Assembly: GCF_017744445.1 (NCBI RefSeq)
Contig: NZ_JAGIBH010000007.1
Location: forward strand, 54,358-118,357
DNA length: 64,000 nt
DNA from: Caulobacter sp.
GTDB lineage: Bacteria; Pseudomonadota; Alphaproteobacteria; Caulobacterales; Caulobacteraceae
Direction: 5' to 3'
Made by a program: the position numbers and the translations under genes. Below the pieces are notes generated by a model. The model saw only the letters and a program-made list of their open reading frames with translations, did no database searches and was not told the origin of the DNA. Below, piece after piece: positions 10,601-18,869 of the stretch; positions within the stretch are counted from its first letter, which is position 1; every line of letters starts with the position of its first letter.

Positions 10601-12438
10601 CCTTCGACCACCGTCATATCTTCCTCGACCCGAACCCGGATGTGGCCGTGTCGTGGGAAGAGCGCGACCGGATGTTCAAGCTGCCGCGCTCGTCGTGGGA
10701 CGATTACGACAAGTCCAAGATCTCGGCCGGCGGCGGCGTCTTCGCTCGCAGCCTGAAGAGCATCCCGCTGTCGAAGGAAGTCCGCGAGCTGTTCGAGATC
10801 AAGGCCGAGGCCGTTTCGCCGGCCGAGCTGATGACCGCGATCCTGAAGTCCAAGGCCGAGCTGCTCTATCTGGGCGGCATCGGCACCTATGTGAAGGCCA
10901 AGGGCGAGAGCAACGCCGACGCCGGCGACAAGGCCAATGACGCCATCCGCATCAACGGTTCGGACCTGCGGGTCAAGGTCGTGGGCGAGGGCGCCAATCT
11001 GGGTCTGACCCAGGCCGGTCGCATCGAGTTCGCTCAAGCCGGTGGTCACATCAATACCGACGCCATCGACAACTCGGCCGGGGTCGACAGCTCCGACCAC
11101 GAGGTCAATATCAAGATCCTGACCGGGATCCTGGAGCGCGGCGGCGACCTGACGCGCGAGAGCCGCAACACCCTGCTGGCCTCGATGACCGAGGACGTCG
11201 GCCATCACGTGCTGGAGCACAATTACGACCAGACCCTGGCCCTGACGCTGCTGGAAAGCGACGCGGTCAGCGAGGTCGACGCCCAGATCCGCTACATGGT
11301 CGACCTGGAACAGCGCGGCCGCCTGGACCGCCGCGTCGAAGGCCTGCCGACCAATACGACGCTGCTGGAGCGCAAGGCCGCGGGCAAGGGCCTGACCCGG
11401 CCCGAGCTGGCGGTGCTGCTGGCCTACGGCAAGCTGGATCTCTTCGACGAGATCGTCGCCAGCCAGGCGCCGGACGATCCGTGGTTCGAGACGACCCTGC
11501 GTGGCTACTTCCCCAAAGCGCTCGATAAGTACGCCGACGCCATGCAGAAGCATCGGCTGAAGCGCGAGATCATCGCCACGGTGGTCGGCAACCAGATGGT
11601 CAACATGTGCGGCCCGACCTTCCCGAGCCGTCTGAAGGCCGCCGCCGGCGCCGATATCGACGCTGTGGTCACCGGCTTCACCGCTGCCCGCGAGATCCTG
11701 GGCGTCGACGGCCTGTGGGATCAGGTCAACGCGCTGGATAACAAGGCCTCGGCCGATGGCCAGACGGCGCTGTACAAGGCCCTGGCCTATGCCCTGCGCA
11801 GCCTGGCCTTCTGGCTGGCCCGCCGCGCCCATCGCGACAAGTCCAGCGTCCAGCAGCTGGTCGAGGCCTATGGCCCGTCGGTGAAGACCCTGACCGGCAT
11901 GGCCCCGGCCATCCTGTCGCCGTTCGAGCAGAAGACTGTCGCCAAGCGGGTGAAGGCCTATGTCGCCGACGGCGCGCCGGACGCTCTGGCCCAGGCGGTC
12001 GCGGCCCTGCAGCCGCTGACCACGGCCGCCGACCTCGTGGACCTGGCCAACGCTTCAAGCTGGAGCGTCGAGAACGTCGCCCGTCTGTATCATCAGGTCG
12101 GCGCGGCCTTCGGCTTCGATCGCCTGCGCGGCGCGGCTGGGGCCTTCGTCGGCGGCGACAGCTTCGAGCGCCTGGCGGTCCGCCGCCTGATCGAGGACAT
12201 GCTGACCGAGCAGACCGCGATCACCGAGGCCGTCCTGAAGTTCGCCGCCAGCGCCCAGGCCGGCGACGACGAGCTGTCGGCCAAGGCCGCCATCGCGTCC
12301 TGGGCCGCCCTGCGCGGCGATCGCCCCAAGGCGGTCAAGCGCACGATCGAGGACATCGAGCAGGCCGGCGGCGGCTGGACCTTCGCCAAGCTGACCATCG
12401 CCAACGCCGCGTTGCGCGAGCTCTCGACCGCCGCCTAA
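7612..12438 (+). CDS. gdhZ: NAD-specific glutamate dehydrogenase, large (180-kDa) type
   Basis: 1608 residues, the normal length of the giant NAD-GDH family, which converts glutamate to 2-oxoglutarate, ammonium and NADH. The long N-terminal half contains regulatory ACT-like regions. The catalytic core is around bases 9950-11150, with GPVARGGLRWSDRRDDFRTE, the Lys-containing VPVGSKGGFYPK and the nucleotide-binding region with GVGDMSGDVFGNG. In C. crescentus the orthologue GdhZ also stimulates FtsZ GTPase and, with KidO, disassembles the Z-ring under glutamate-rich conditions; I transfer this by family, not from anything visible here. The start at 7612 has a GAGGAAA ribosome site. A hairpin follows the gene. 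Confidence 0.95.
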   Translation: MIGEKNDLKSAEAPIGPLVTAFAQALSVAVEALPPAARGFAAQAQDDWSAEELPGLDVADVARALADFWRFGESAKDLSEPAIRLVRAQGGETPSDLLEIVQPDRPFLVDSIMGEVAEAGFSVRAMFHPVSECGGVRRSMIQIWLAPVGEDREAALVASVREALSDVGLAVQDFQPMRALMRRTISELRDAKTPVSTEVKSEDLDFLDWLESDHFVFLGARVYEYPRTADGGYAAEEPLYQPEGSLGVLRDQARTVLRRGSEPAILSAQVRSHIDIGDPIVVAKSNLRSRVHRRGYMDYIGVRRYGSDGKASGEVRFVGLFTAEAYETPAHEVPLVRRKVQHVLTQAGKDPDSHNGKRLRNVLETWPRDELFQSSEDELLTTALGVLHLYDRPRVKLFARRDPFDRFISVLMFVPRDRYDSGVRARAGQILAEAFRGRVSAYYPSFSDAPLARVHYILGVTPGDHAEPDMAAVEAAIAETARTWDDRFEAAVREGQAGRVVQILNRYAGAFPPGYRDQYDADEALADIQVIDDLAEGEAVRVRAFRRQGDDAVTLRFKLYRPGAAAPLADVLPILEHMGLKALIEDGFKVSPAGQPVWVHEFVLRDEAGEHLVFADVKQAFEAAFVAIWTGRAESDGFNRLVLELGIGWREAALIRALAKYRQQSGLDPSQGVQEQALSDHPGVARLILDLFQTKFDPAVRADLNQRKEQAKAVEGKITEALQAVESLDADRVLRRVAALVGAIQRTNFYQPGADGQPKPYISFKIASRELEDLPAPKPYREIYVSAPHVEGVHLRFGPVARGGLRWSDRRDDFRTEVLGLVKAQQVKNAVIVPVGSKGGFYPKQLPRGGDRDAIQAEAIRAYKTFLSGLLDLTDNIDADNQVVPPPSVVAHDAQDPYLVVAADKGTATFSDIANGVAESYGFWLGDAFASGGSVGYDHKVMGITARGAWEAVKRHFRELGKDIQTEAFTVVGVGDMSGDVFGNGMLLSKQTKLLAAFDHRHIFLDPNPDVAVSWEERDRMFKLPRSSWDDYDKSKISAGGGVFARSLKSIPLSKEVRELFEIKAEAVSPAELMTAILKSKAELLYLGGIGTYVKAKGESNADAGDKANDAIRINGSDLRVKVVGEGANLGLTQAGRIEFAQAGGHINTDAIDNSAGVDSSDHEVNIKILTGILERGGDLTRESRNTLLASMTEDVGHHVLEHNYDQTLALTLLESDAVSEVDAQIRYMVDLEQRGRLDRRVEGLPTNTTLLERKAAGKGLTRPELAVLLAYGKLDLFDEIVASQAPDDPWFETTLRGYFPKALDKYADAMQKHRLKREIIATVVGNQMVNMCGPTFPSRLKAAAGADIDAVVTGFTAAREILGVDGLWDQVNALDNKASADGQTALYKALAYALRSLAFWLARRAHRDKSSVQQLVEAYGPSVKTLTGMAPAILSPFEQKTVAKRVKAYVADGAPDALAQAVAALQPLTTAADLVDLANASSWSVENVARLYHQVGAAFGFDRLRGAAGAFVGGDSFERLAVRRLIEDMLTEQTAITEAVLKFAASAQAGDDELSAKAAIASWAALRGDRPKAVKRTIEDIEQAGGGWTFAKLTIANAALRELSTAA

Positions 12439-12450
12439 AGACGCTGGCCC

Positions 12451-12484
12451 CTCCGCCTTCTCTCGCTTACGAGGGAAGGCGGAG
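12451..12484 (+). terminator. Long hairpin between gdhZ and the UMF1 gene
   Basis: A 15-bp stem with one G-U pair (12451-12465 with 12470-12484) and a CTTA tetraloop. No T-run follows, and the next start codon is only 15 bases away, so it may be an attenuator, an mRNA end stabiliser or a short intergenic repeat rather than a standard terminator. Confidence 0.4.
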
Positions 12485-12499
12485 AGGGAGCGTTAGCGT

Positions 12500-13840
12500 A
12501 TGGACCAGGGTGATCGTCGGCGGGCCGCCTGGATCTCGTACGAGTGGGCGCAGCAGCCGTACTGGGCGCTGATCGCCACCTTCATCTTCACGCCCTATTT
12601 CGCCGCCGGCTTCGTCGGTGACGCCGCCAAGGGGCAGAGCCTGCTGGGCTATGCCGGGGCCATTTCGGGCCTGGCCATCGCCATCCTGAGCCCGCTGGTC
12701 GGGGCCAATGTCGACGCCCGCCGCAATCCGCGCGCCTGGCTGGTCGGCCTGGCCTTTCCGTTCGTCATCGCCAGCGCCGCCCTGTGGCTGGCCGTTCCCG
12801 GCGAGACCGCCCGCATCCCGCTGATCCTGGGCTGCCTCGTCGTGGCCGGCGTCGCCGCCGAGCTGGGCGTCACGGTCATGAACGCCCTGCTGCCGGTGGT
12901 CGCCAGGCCGGGGCAGCTGGGACGGCTGTCGGGCACCGCCTGGGCGCTCGCTTACGTCGCCGCGCTGCTGACCCTGTTCATCGTCCTCTTCTGTTTCTCG
13001 CTGCCCAAGGTCCCGATGCTGGGCCTGTCGAAGGCGCTGCACGAGCCCGATCGCATCGTCGGGCCGATGGTGGCCCTGTGGTTCCTGGCCTTCGCCTGGC
13101 CGCTGATGCTGATCGCGCCCAAGCCCTCCGAGGGCGCCGGCGAGAAGCCGCTGGCCGAGCTGTGGGCGACGCTGAAGAGCCTGCCCAGCCGCCCGCACAT
13201 GGCGACCTTCCTGATCGGCCGGATGCTGCTGGGCGACGGCATTTCCAGCATCATCGCGTTCGGCGGCGTGCTGGCGGCGGGCCTGTTTGGCTGGACGACG
13301 ACGCAGCTGGGCCTCTATGCGATCCTCCTGTCCATCGCCGCCGGCATCGGCACGTTCATCGGCGGCCGGGTCGACCAGAAGATCGGCTCGAAGGCCACGG
13401 TGCTGGTCGCCAGCGGCGTGGTCCTGTTCGGCGCCGTCGGCATCGGCCTGGTGGGCCAGGACACGATCTTCTTCGTCATTCCCGTCGCCCCGGCCCAGGC
13501 CGACCAGGCCCTGTTCGCCAGCATCCCGGAGCGGATGTACCTGTTCTTCTCGATGTTCATCGGCCTGACCTTCGGCACGGCGCAGTCCTCCCTGCGCGCC
13601 TGGATGGCCGAGCTGGCCCCGCCCGGCGAGACGGGGCGGTGGTTCGGTCTCTACGCCCTGTCGGGCAAGGCCACCGCCTTCCTGGCCCCGCTGGTCATCG
13701 CCGTCGGCACCAAGCTGGCCGGCGACCAGCGCATCTCCGTCGTCGTCTCGGCCGTGTTCATGGCCCTGGGCGCCATCGTCCTGGCGAAGGCGCCCCGAAA
13801 AGCGCCCTATCCGCAGGCCGCGAGCGCTCCGCTGAAATAG
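12500..13840 (+). CDS. MFS transporter, UMF1/Atg22-like
   Basis: 446 residues with about twelve hydrophobic segments. The N-terminus, W-I-S-Y-E-W-A followed by P-Y-W and F-x-P-Y-F, fits the UMF1 (vacuole effluxer Atg22-like) branch of the major facilitator superfamily in the inner membrane. Substrate unknown; eukaryotic Atg22 exports amino acids from vacuoles. It starts 61 bases after gdhZ and could be cotranscribed by readthrough past the intervening hairpin, but only the spacing suggests this. Its last 34 bases overlap the convergent hydrolase gene. Confidence 0.85.
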   Translation: MDQGDRRRAAWISYEWAQQPYWALIATFIFTPYFAAGFVGDAAKGQSLLGYAGAISGLAIAILSPLVGANVDARRNPRAWLVGLAFPFVIASAALWLAVPGETARIPLILGCLVVAGVAAELGVTVMNALLPVVARPGQLGRLSGTAWALAYVAALLTLFIVLFCFSLPKVPMLGLSKALHEPDRIVGPMVALWFLAFAWPLMLIAPKPSEGAGEKPLAELWATLKSLPSRPHMATFLIGRMLLGDGISSIIAFGGVLAAGLFGWTTTQLGLYAILLSIAAGIGTFIGGRVDQKIGSKATVLVASGVVLFGAVGIGLVGQDTIFFVIPVAPAQADQALFASIPERMYLFFSMFIGLTFGTAQSSLRAWMAELAPPGETGRWFGLYALSGKATAFLAPLVIAVGTKLAGDQRISVVVSAVFMALGAIVLAKAPRKAPYPQAASAPLK

Positions 13841-14559
13841 GTCCGCACCGTCTCGAACAGGTCGGGCCGATAGCGCGCCCGAGGGTCGTTGGCCTTGTTG
13901 TCGTCGAAGGCGTGGGTGGCGTCGGCCAGGAACATCTGGTCGACCGTAAGCCCGTCGCGGACCAGCCGATCCAGGGCCAGTTTCGGCGCCTTCCAGCCGA
14001 CCACCTGGTCCTTGCCGGCCACTACCGACCAGACCGGCGGCGCGGCCCCGCTCCAGCCGTGACGAGTGGTCAGCGAAGGATAGCCGGCGAAGGGATAGAC
14101 CAGCAGCGTCCCCTTCACGGCCTTCGAGAGGCGTTCGGGCGCGGCATCCGCCAGGCCGGTGATCAGCGGCGCGCGCGGCCCCATCGCGTAGGCGTCCATG
14201 ATCGTCCAGCCGCCATGGCTCCAGCCCGCTAAGAAGACTTGAGAAGCGTCGGCCCAGGCCTGCCCCTCCAGCCACGCCAGCATGGCGAAGACGTCCGCCG
14301 CCCGCCGACTGCCCCGCACCCTCAGGCCTGTGCAGACGGTCAGCTTGGCGTCCAGCAGGGTCAGGCCGCGGGGCTTGAGGCTATCGACCACCACGGCCGC
14401 CCAGCCGGCCGCGACGGCCGTCCGGGCATAGTCCTCGAGGAACGGCGTCTTGCCGCCGCAGCCATGGAAGATCAGCGCCACCGGAAACGGCCCCAGGCCC
14501 GCGGGCTTGAAGACCCGCGAATGCTTGGCGACCTCGTTGCCCCAGGCGGCGCTGTCCAT
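13807..14559 (-). CDS. Dienelactone hydrolase-like alpha/beta hydrolase
   Basis: 250 residues, single-domain alpha/beta hydrolase. The nucleophile elbow G-W-S-H-G-G, the acid in AGKDQVV and the histidine in DATHAFDD give a complete Ser-Asp-His triad; H-G-C-G-G near residue 33 supplies the oxyanion hole. Family members hydrolyse esters or lactones, though many annotated dienelactone hydrolases have other natural substrates. No signal peptide, so cytoplasmic. It sits 19 bases downstream of purH in the same direction and may be read from the purH promoter; there is no evident functional link. Confidence 0.82.
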   Translation of the reverse strand: MDSAAWGNEVAKHSRVFKPAGLGPFPVALIFHGCGGKTPFLEDYARTAVAAGWAAVVVDSLKPRGLTLLDAKLTVCTGLRVRGSRRAADVFAMLAWLEGQAWADASQVFLAGWSHGGWTIMDAYAMGPRAPLITGLADAAPERLSKAVKGTLLVYPFAGYPSLTTRHGWSGAAPPVWSVVAGKDQVVGWKAPKLALDRLVRDGLTVDQMFLADATHAFDDNKANDPRARYRPDLFETVRTYFSGALAACG

Positions 14560-14578
14560 GTGTCCTCCGGGACGTGTG

Positions 14579-16168
14579 CTAGTGGCGGAACACTCGCACG
14601 CCGGTGAAGGCCATTGTAAGGCCCAGCTTGTCGGCCGCCTCGATCACTTCCGGATCGCGCATCGAGCCGCCCGGCTGGATGATCGCCGTCGCGCCCGCCT
14701 CGGCGGCCTGGATCAGGCCGTCGGCGAACGGGAAGAAGGCTTCCGAGGCGCAGGCGCAGCCCTTCAGGTCGAGGCCGAAATCGGCGGCGCGCAGCGCTGC
14801 GATGCGGGCCGAGTCCTTGCGGTTCATCTGGCCGGCCCCGACGCCCAGGGTCTGGCCGGCGCGGGCATAGACGATGGCGTTGGACTTGACGTGCTTGCCC
14901 ACGGTGAAGGCGAACAGCATGTCGCGGATCTCGTCTTCCGTGGGCTGGCGCTGGGTGACGATCTTCAGGTCCGAGGCCTTGATCCGCGCGTCGTCGCGGG
15001 ACTGCACCAGGAAGCCGCCGGCCACGCTCTTGAACGCATCCCCGGTCGAGAGCGGGTCGGGTAAGGAGCCCGTCACCAGCAGGCGCAGGTTCTTCTTGGC
15101 CGCGAACACGGCGATGGCGTCGTCGTCGGCCTCGGGGGCGATGACCACCTCGGTGAAGATCTCGACCATGGCCTCGGCCGCCTCGCGGGTCAGGCGCGAG
15201 TTCACCGCCACGATGCCGCCGAAGGCCGAGGTCGGGTCGCAGGCCAGGGCCCGCTCATAGGCCTCGCGCTGGCTGCCGCCGACCGCCACGCCGCACGGGT
15301 TGGCGTGCTTGATGATCGCCACGGCCGGACCCTGGGCGGGATCGAACTCGGCGATCAGCTCGAAGGCCGCGTCGGTGTCGTTGATGTTGTTGTAGCTGAG
15401 TTCCTTGCCCTGCAGCTGCTTGGCCGTGGCCACGCCGGCGCGCGGGTTCGGGAAGGTGTAGAAAGCCGCCTTCTGGTGCGGGTTCTCGCCGTAGCGCATG
15501 GTCTGGCGCAGCTCGCCGGCGATCGCCTTGCGGGCCGGGAAGTCCTGCTCCAGCGCCTGGGCGAACCAGGCCGAGATGGCGGCGTCATAAGCCGCCGTGC
15601 GGGCATAGGCGCGGGCCGCCAGGGTCTGGCGCAGGGCCAGGGTGGTCCCGCCGGCCTTCAGGGCTTCCAGCACTTCGGCGAGGTCGGCCGGATCGGTGCA
15701 GACGGCGACATAGCCGTGGTTCTTGGCCGCCGAGCGGATCATGGCCGGGCCGCCGATGTCGATGTTCTCGACGCACTCGGCGTAGCTGCCGCCTTTCGCG
15801 ACGGTCGCCTCGAACGGATAGAGGTTCACGTACAGGATATCGATGCCGCCGATGCCGTGGTCGGCCATGGCTTGCGCATGTTCGGGCGCATCCCGAACGC
15901 CGAGGAGACCGCCGTGCACCACTGGGTGCAGGGTCTTCACGCGGCCGTCCATCATCTCGGGGAAGCCGGTCAGGTCCGAGACGTCCTTCACGGGGATCCC
16001 GGCCGCGGCGATCGCGGCCTTGGTGCCGCCGGTCGAGACCAGCTCGACGCCGGCGGCGTGCAGGACCTGGGCGGCTTCGACCAGGCCGGTCTTGTCGGAG
16101 ACCGACAGCAGGGCGCGCTTGGGGGAAACGAGATCGGGGGCGGACGGATAGTCGGGGGCGGCGGGCAC
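14579..16168 (-). CDS. purH: Bifunctional AICAR transformylase / IMP cyclohydrolase
   Basis: 529 residues from the chosen GTG at 16168, preceded by a GAGGAG ribosome site; the upstream in-frame extension carries no recognisable sequence. The N-terminal MGS-like IMP cyclohydrolase domain ([13 protein letters not shown]) is followed by the AICAR transformylase domain with the I-K-H-A-N-P-C-G-V motif and R-Y-G-E-N-P-H-Q. It catalyses the last two steps of IMP synthesis, using 10-formyl-tetrahydrofolate, in the cytoplasm. No purine riboswitch is visible in the leader. Confidence 0.97.
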   Translation of the reverse strand: MPAAPDYPSAPDLVSPKRALLSVSDKTGLVEAAQVLHAAGVELVSTGGTKAAIAAAGIPVKDVSDLTGFPEMMDGRVKTLHPVVHGGLLGVRDAPEHAQAMADHGIGGIDILYVNLYPFEATVAKGGSYAECVENIDIGGPAMIRSAAKNHGYVAVCTDPADLAEVLEALKAGGTTLALRQTLAARAYARTAAYDAAISAWFAQALEQDFPARKAIAGELRQTMRYGENPHQKAAFYTFPNPRAGVATAKQLQGKELSYNNINDTDAAFELIAEFDPAQGPAVAIIKHANPCGVAVGGSQREAYERALACDPTSAFGGIVAVNSRLTREAAEAMVEIFTEVVIAPEADDDAIAVFAAKKNLRLLVTGSLPDPLSTGDAFKSVAGGFLVQSRDDARIKASDLKIVTQRQPTEDEIRDMLFAFTVGKHVKSNAIVYARAGQTLGVGAGQMNRKDSARIAALRAADFGLDLKGCACASEAFFPFADGLIQAAEAGATAIIQPGGSMRDPEVIEAADKLGLTMAFTGVRVFRH

Positions 16169-16322
16169 GGCGGACTCCTCGGGTTTCGTGATCGGAAATG
16201 GGAGCCCAGGCGCGCGGCTTATGAGGTCCGCGCTCCCCGGTGGTTTCCCACCTTCAACGCCAGTCACGCGAACGCGGCGGAAAATACGGGGGCGGGCGGG
16301 GGAGTCAATGAGGTGGACAAGA

Positions 16323-16440
16323 TCCTCCCCCGCGATGCGGGGGAGGTGGCCCGGAGGGCCGGAGGGGGCGAGCTGGGCGGATGCCGTGCTAGCCCCCTCA
16401 GTCGCTCCGCGACAGCTCCCCCGTGACACGGGGGAGCATC
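16323..16440. repeat. Intergenic repeat family E, copy 1
   Basis: Two C-rich hairpins facing each other: a perfect 10-bp stem at 16324-16346 with a GAT loop and a second stem near 16417-16437. The unit also contains paired GGAGGGGGC and GCCCCCTC blocks. It resembles the element at 33972-34122. It lies upstream of purH in gene-free DNA. Confidence 0.7.
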
Positions 16441-16995
16441 CTCACGCGGTTTCACCGCTGAAGGCATGTGGGGAGGCGACGGAGCGGCCGGGCGAACCCG
16501 GAGACCGTGAGGTTTGTTTTACGTTTCGGCTCGTCGTCCGCTCCGCCAGGCTGTTCTTGTCCGTGAGGATGGCCGGCGTGAGCGTTATCTGCTCGGGCGT
16601 CCATTACCCCCGGACGGGCGCGGACCAACTGGATCGGCTACATCCGTCTCCAGCCCGACGATCCACGATAGGCGGCTTATACGATCACCGCCCTGTCGAT
16701 CCGCTGATGGCTTGAACCCCGGCGCTGCCCAGCCGCCCGCCAATCCTCATCGAGGATGCGACGACCTTCGAACGACCGGGAACCGCCAGCGGCCCCGCTC
16801 AACCTAGCCCCGCCGCCGTTTTGGGCCGGATCCAAACGCCCTCCCCCGCGACGGGGATGGCTATGATTGTGCGGTGGCTTTTAGCGCGGATCATTCGAAG
16901 GCGCGTAAAATCGACAAGCGATTGATTTTGCTGAAGTCGAGTTCGCGAATTCCGAGGATAGAGCGCGCTCAATCCCCGTGCGAGGCGCCCCGCGA
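16441..16995. other. Gene-free stretch between repeats
   Basis: About 550 bases with no open frame I can recognise on either strand. Short frames exist, but none shows a family motif or a ribosome site, and codon choice is not that of the flanking genes. It may be decayed coding DNA; I cannot name a parent. Confidence 0.4.
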
Positions 16996-17173
16996 TCACC
17001 CTCTCCCATAGGGAGAGGGAGGGACCCGCGCAAAGCGCGGGAGGGTGAGGGGCTACACCCTCGACCGTACGAAGCGCCGCCAAAGCCGCCGGGGATTTTC
17101 CGGCCACCGCCGAAACCCCTCACCCTCCCACCGCTACGCGGCGGGCCCCGCCCTCTCCCAGGGGAGAGGGTGA
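16996..17173. repeat. Intergenic repeat family D, copy 1
   Basis: A 178-base unit bounded by a perfect 12-bp inverted repeat (TCACCCTCTCCC at 16996 and its complement ending at 17173), with internal C-rich hairpins and paired GGGTGAGGGG / CCCCTCACCC blocks. The same architecture recurs at 25967-26097. Confidence 0.7.
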
Positions 17174-17451
17174 TGGCTGCGCGACTCTCACATCCTCGGC
17201 TCCACGGTCGCCGGCCTGCCCGGCTTCCTCAAGGCATGCCCTCGGGCCGACGAAGTCGGACCCGGGGGACGGCTTCGCCGCCGCGCAGCGGCCGCCCGGA
17301 GGGCGGTCCTTGACCAACCCGGTCAGCCCGGCGCGCTGCTGCCAAGAGATATGGAGGGAATGGGGAGTGCCAATCAGCATACCATCGTCCGCACGGGCTT
17401 GTTGGAAGCTAAAGGTGTGTGTTCAGCTTAGATAAGCTGGGGAGCTTCGGC
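17174..17451. other. Leader region of the low-GC gene
   Basis: About 280 bases. The first part is GC-rich with small hairpins; base composition falls toward the orphan gene. No gene or promoter that I can defend. Confidence 0.35.
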
Positions 17452-18555
17452 ATGATTTCCATTAGGTTTGCTAATCGCGCTTGGTTGCGAGGTGTCGGGA
17501 TCGGGCTGGCGGGCTTTCTTTCGCTTGCTGCGACACCCGATCAACCAATTAAACCCCAAAGAACTGTAGAGCCCTCTCGGTCAGAACTCTTTCAAAGAGC
17601 TGTCGGGCGCAAGGAAATATCCGCCTACGAACGGGAATCCCTAGTCGTTGATCGTCGGGCGAATGCCATTGCCGAGCAAGCCAACCTCATTGCAGAGGCT
17701 CAAAGGCGCTACGCCTTCTGGCAGCTTCTTCTCGGTGCCATAGGCGTAATCTTCACTGGTCTGGCGGCGTTCTTTGCTTATCGCGCCACTCATTGGGCCA
17801 AAGCTGCCGCAGAGGCTGCGAAACAAAGTGCGGGCGCTGATGACGCAGCTCTAGCTGAGACGCGTGCAGCTGCTGCGGATGCTAGGAGGGATGCTGTTCA
17901 GCACGCCAAGTGGTCAAAGGAGCAGCTTGGACTCATGGATCAGACCATGCAGTACACTGCCGAAAGCGCCCACGCGATGAAAGATGTCGCGCGGTCCATG
18001 GCCGCAAATACCAAGCAGATCGTTGAGTCTGTCGAAGTAAGTAAATCGGTAGCTGCAAGTCAAAGAATTTTCGGCAAGACGCAACTTAGAGCCTACGTTG
18101 CAGTCCTCATCGGTGACGCAATTTATCAAGATGGGAAGGGCCTGCGATTTGAAGCCAGGCCTGCTCTGATGAACACAGGCCATACCCCAGCCAGGAATCT
18201 GAGGTGGAGGATCCGTGCCGCTATTCTACCCGTTCCGCTACCTAAGGATTTTCGTTTCCCACTCGGTCCTCACAGGGAGGGGAACGCTCTTCTCCCTCCA
18301 GGTCATACATTTTCAATAAGCGCAGTTATTGATGGATTTGTGGATGAGAGCGAGATCGAGAATATAAAGAAAAATCATGGAAAAGCCCTATATGTTTGGG
18401 GTTGCCTTAGCTATCAAGATTTGTTCAAGCGGACTCACAGAACCACTTTCGCCCAGCAACTTTGGTGGAGGAAGGCCGGAAAGCCTGAAGAGAGCGGTGC
18501 CATACCCGAGATTATTCAAGGCTGGTATCTTTCCGAGCACAATAAAGCGAACTAG
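17452..18555 (+). CDS. Orphan membrane protein with coiled-coil region, low-GC
   Basis: 367 residues from ATG 17452, chosen because GGGGAG lies seven bases upstream; a GTG at 17419 gives 11 more residues. A hydrophobic N-terminal segment (possible signal or anchor) is followed by a second clear membrane segment (WQLLLGAIGVIFTGLAAFFA). Then comes an Ala/Glu/Gln/Asp-rich stretch likely to form a coiled coil, and a C-terminal soluble domain with W-G-C-L-S-Y-Q-D. I recognise no family. Codon use is strikingly more AT-rich than all neighbours, which suggests recent transfer. It is flanked by repeats on one side and by the rpe operon end on the other. Confidence 0.8.
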   Translation: MISIRFANRAWLRGVGIGLAGFLSLAATPDQPIKPQRTVEPSRSELFQRAVGRKEISAYERESLVVDRRANAIAEQANLIAEAQRRYAFWQLLLGAIGVIFTGLAAFFAYRATHWAKAAAEAAKQSAGADDAALAETRAAAADARRDAVQHAKWSKEQLGLMDQTMQYTAESAHAMKDVARSMAANTKQIVESVEVSKSVAASQRIFGKTQLRAYVAVLIGDAIYQDGKGLRFEARPALMNTGHTPARNLRWRIRAAILPVPLPKDFRFPLGPHREGNALLPPGHTFSISAVIDGFVDESEIENIKKNHGKALYVWGCLSYQDLFKRTHRTTFAQQLWWRKAGKPEESGAIPEIIQGWYLSEHNKAN

Positions 18556-18579
18556 GTAGTCGATATCGAGTGGGGTGTA

Positions 18580-18864
18580 TCAACCCTCCACCCGCTCCCG
18601 TACCGCCTTAAACACCATCGCCATCTCGATATGCGTGTGCACGTACCCGTGCTCGAACAGGTACGTCAGCATCCGGTCGTAGGCGTCGTCATAGTCCGCC
18701 ATCGCCACGCTGCCGGGCGCCCGCGCCTCGCGCTCCAGAACGCTAAGGACCTCCGGCGCACCCGTCGTCAGGGCGGCGATCACCTCGGCGATCTCGTCGT
18801 CGGTATATTCCGGGGCGTGGTGCGTGCGGCCGGGGTCCTGGGGCAGTCGGCGGTTGAAGCCCAT
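18580..18864 (-). CDS. Small conserved hypothetical protein
   Basis: 94 residues, hydrophilic, mostly helical by composition, with an acidic start (YTDDEIAEVIAAL) and a C-terminal segment rich in Met, His and Phe. No signal or membrane segment. The start at 18864 is five bases beyond the heparinase stop, so it is the last gene of the rsmB-rpe-heparinase run. I do not recognise a family; real coding status is supported by operon position and codon use. Confidence 0.65.
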   Translation of the reverse strand: MGFNRRLPQDPGRTHHAPEYTDDEIAEVIAALTTGAPEVLSVLEREARAPGSVAMADYDDAYDRMLTYLFEHGYVHTHIEMAMVFKAVRERVEG

Positions 18865-18869
18865 CGGCG

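Noticed and set aside
9643..11832. A 729-codon antisense frame inside gdhZ
   Set aside because: Wholly inside a well-conserved enzyme gene on the other strand, with no family motif and no ribosome site.
16169..16320. Purine riboswitch in the purH leader
   Set aside because: No conserved junction sequences or paired stems of the purine aptamer; the leader is dominated by the family E repeat.
16323..17173. Possible CRISPR array from repeated C-rich blocks
   Set aside because: Blocks are inverted rather than direct, spacing is irregular and no cas genes are present.
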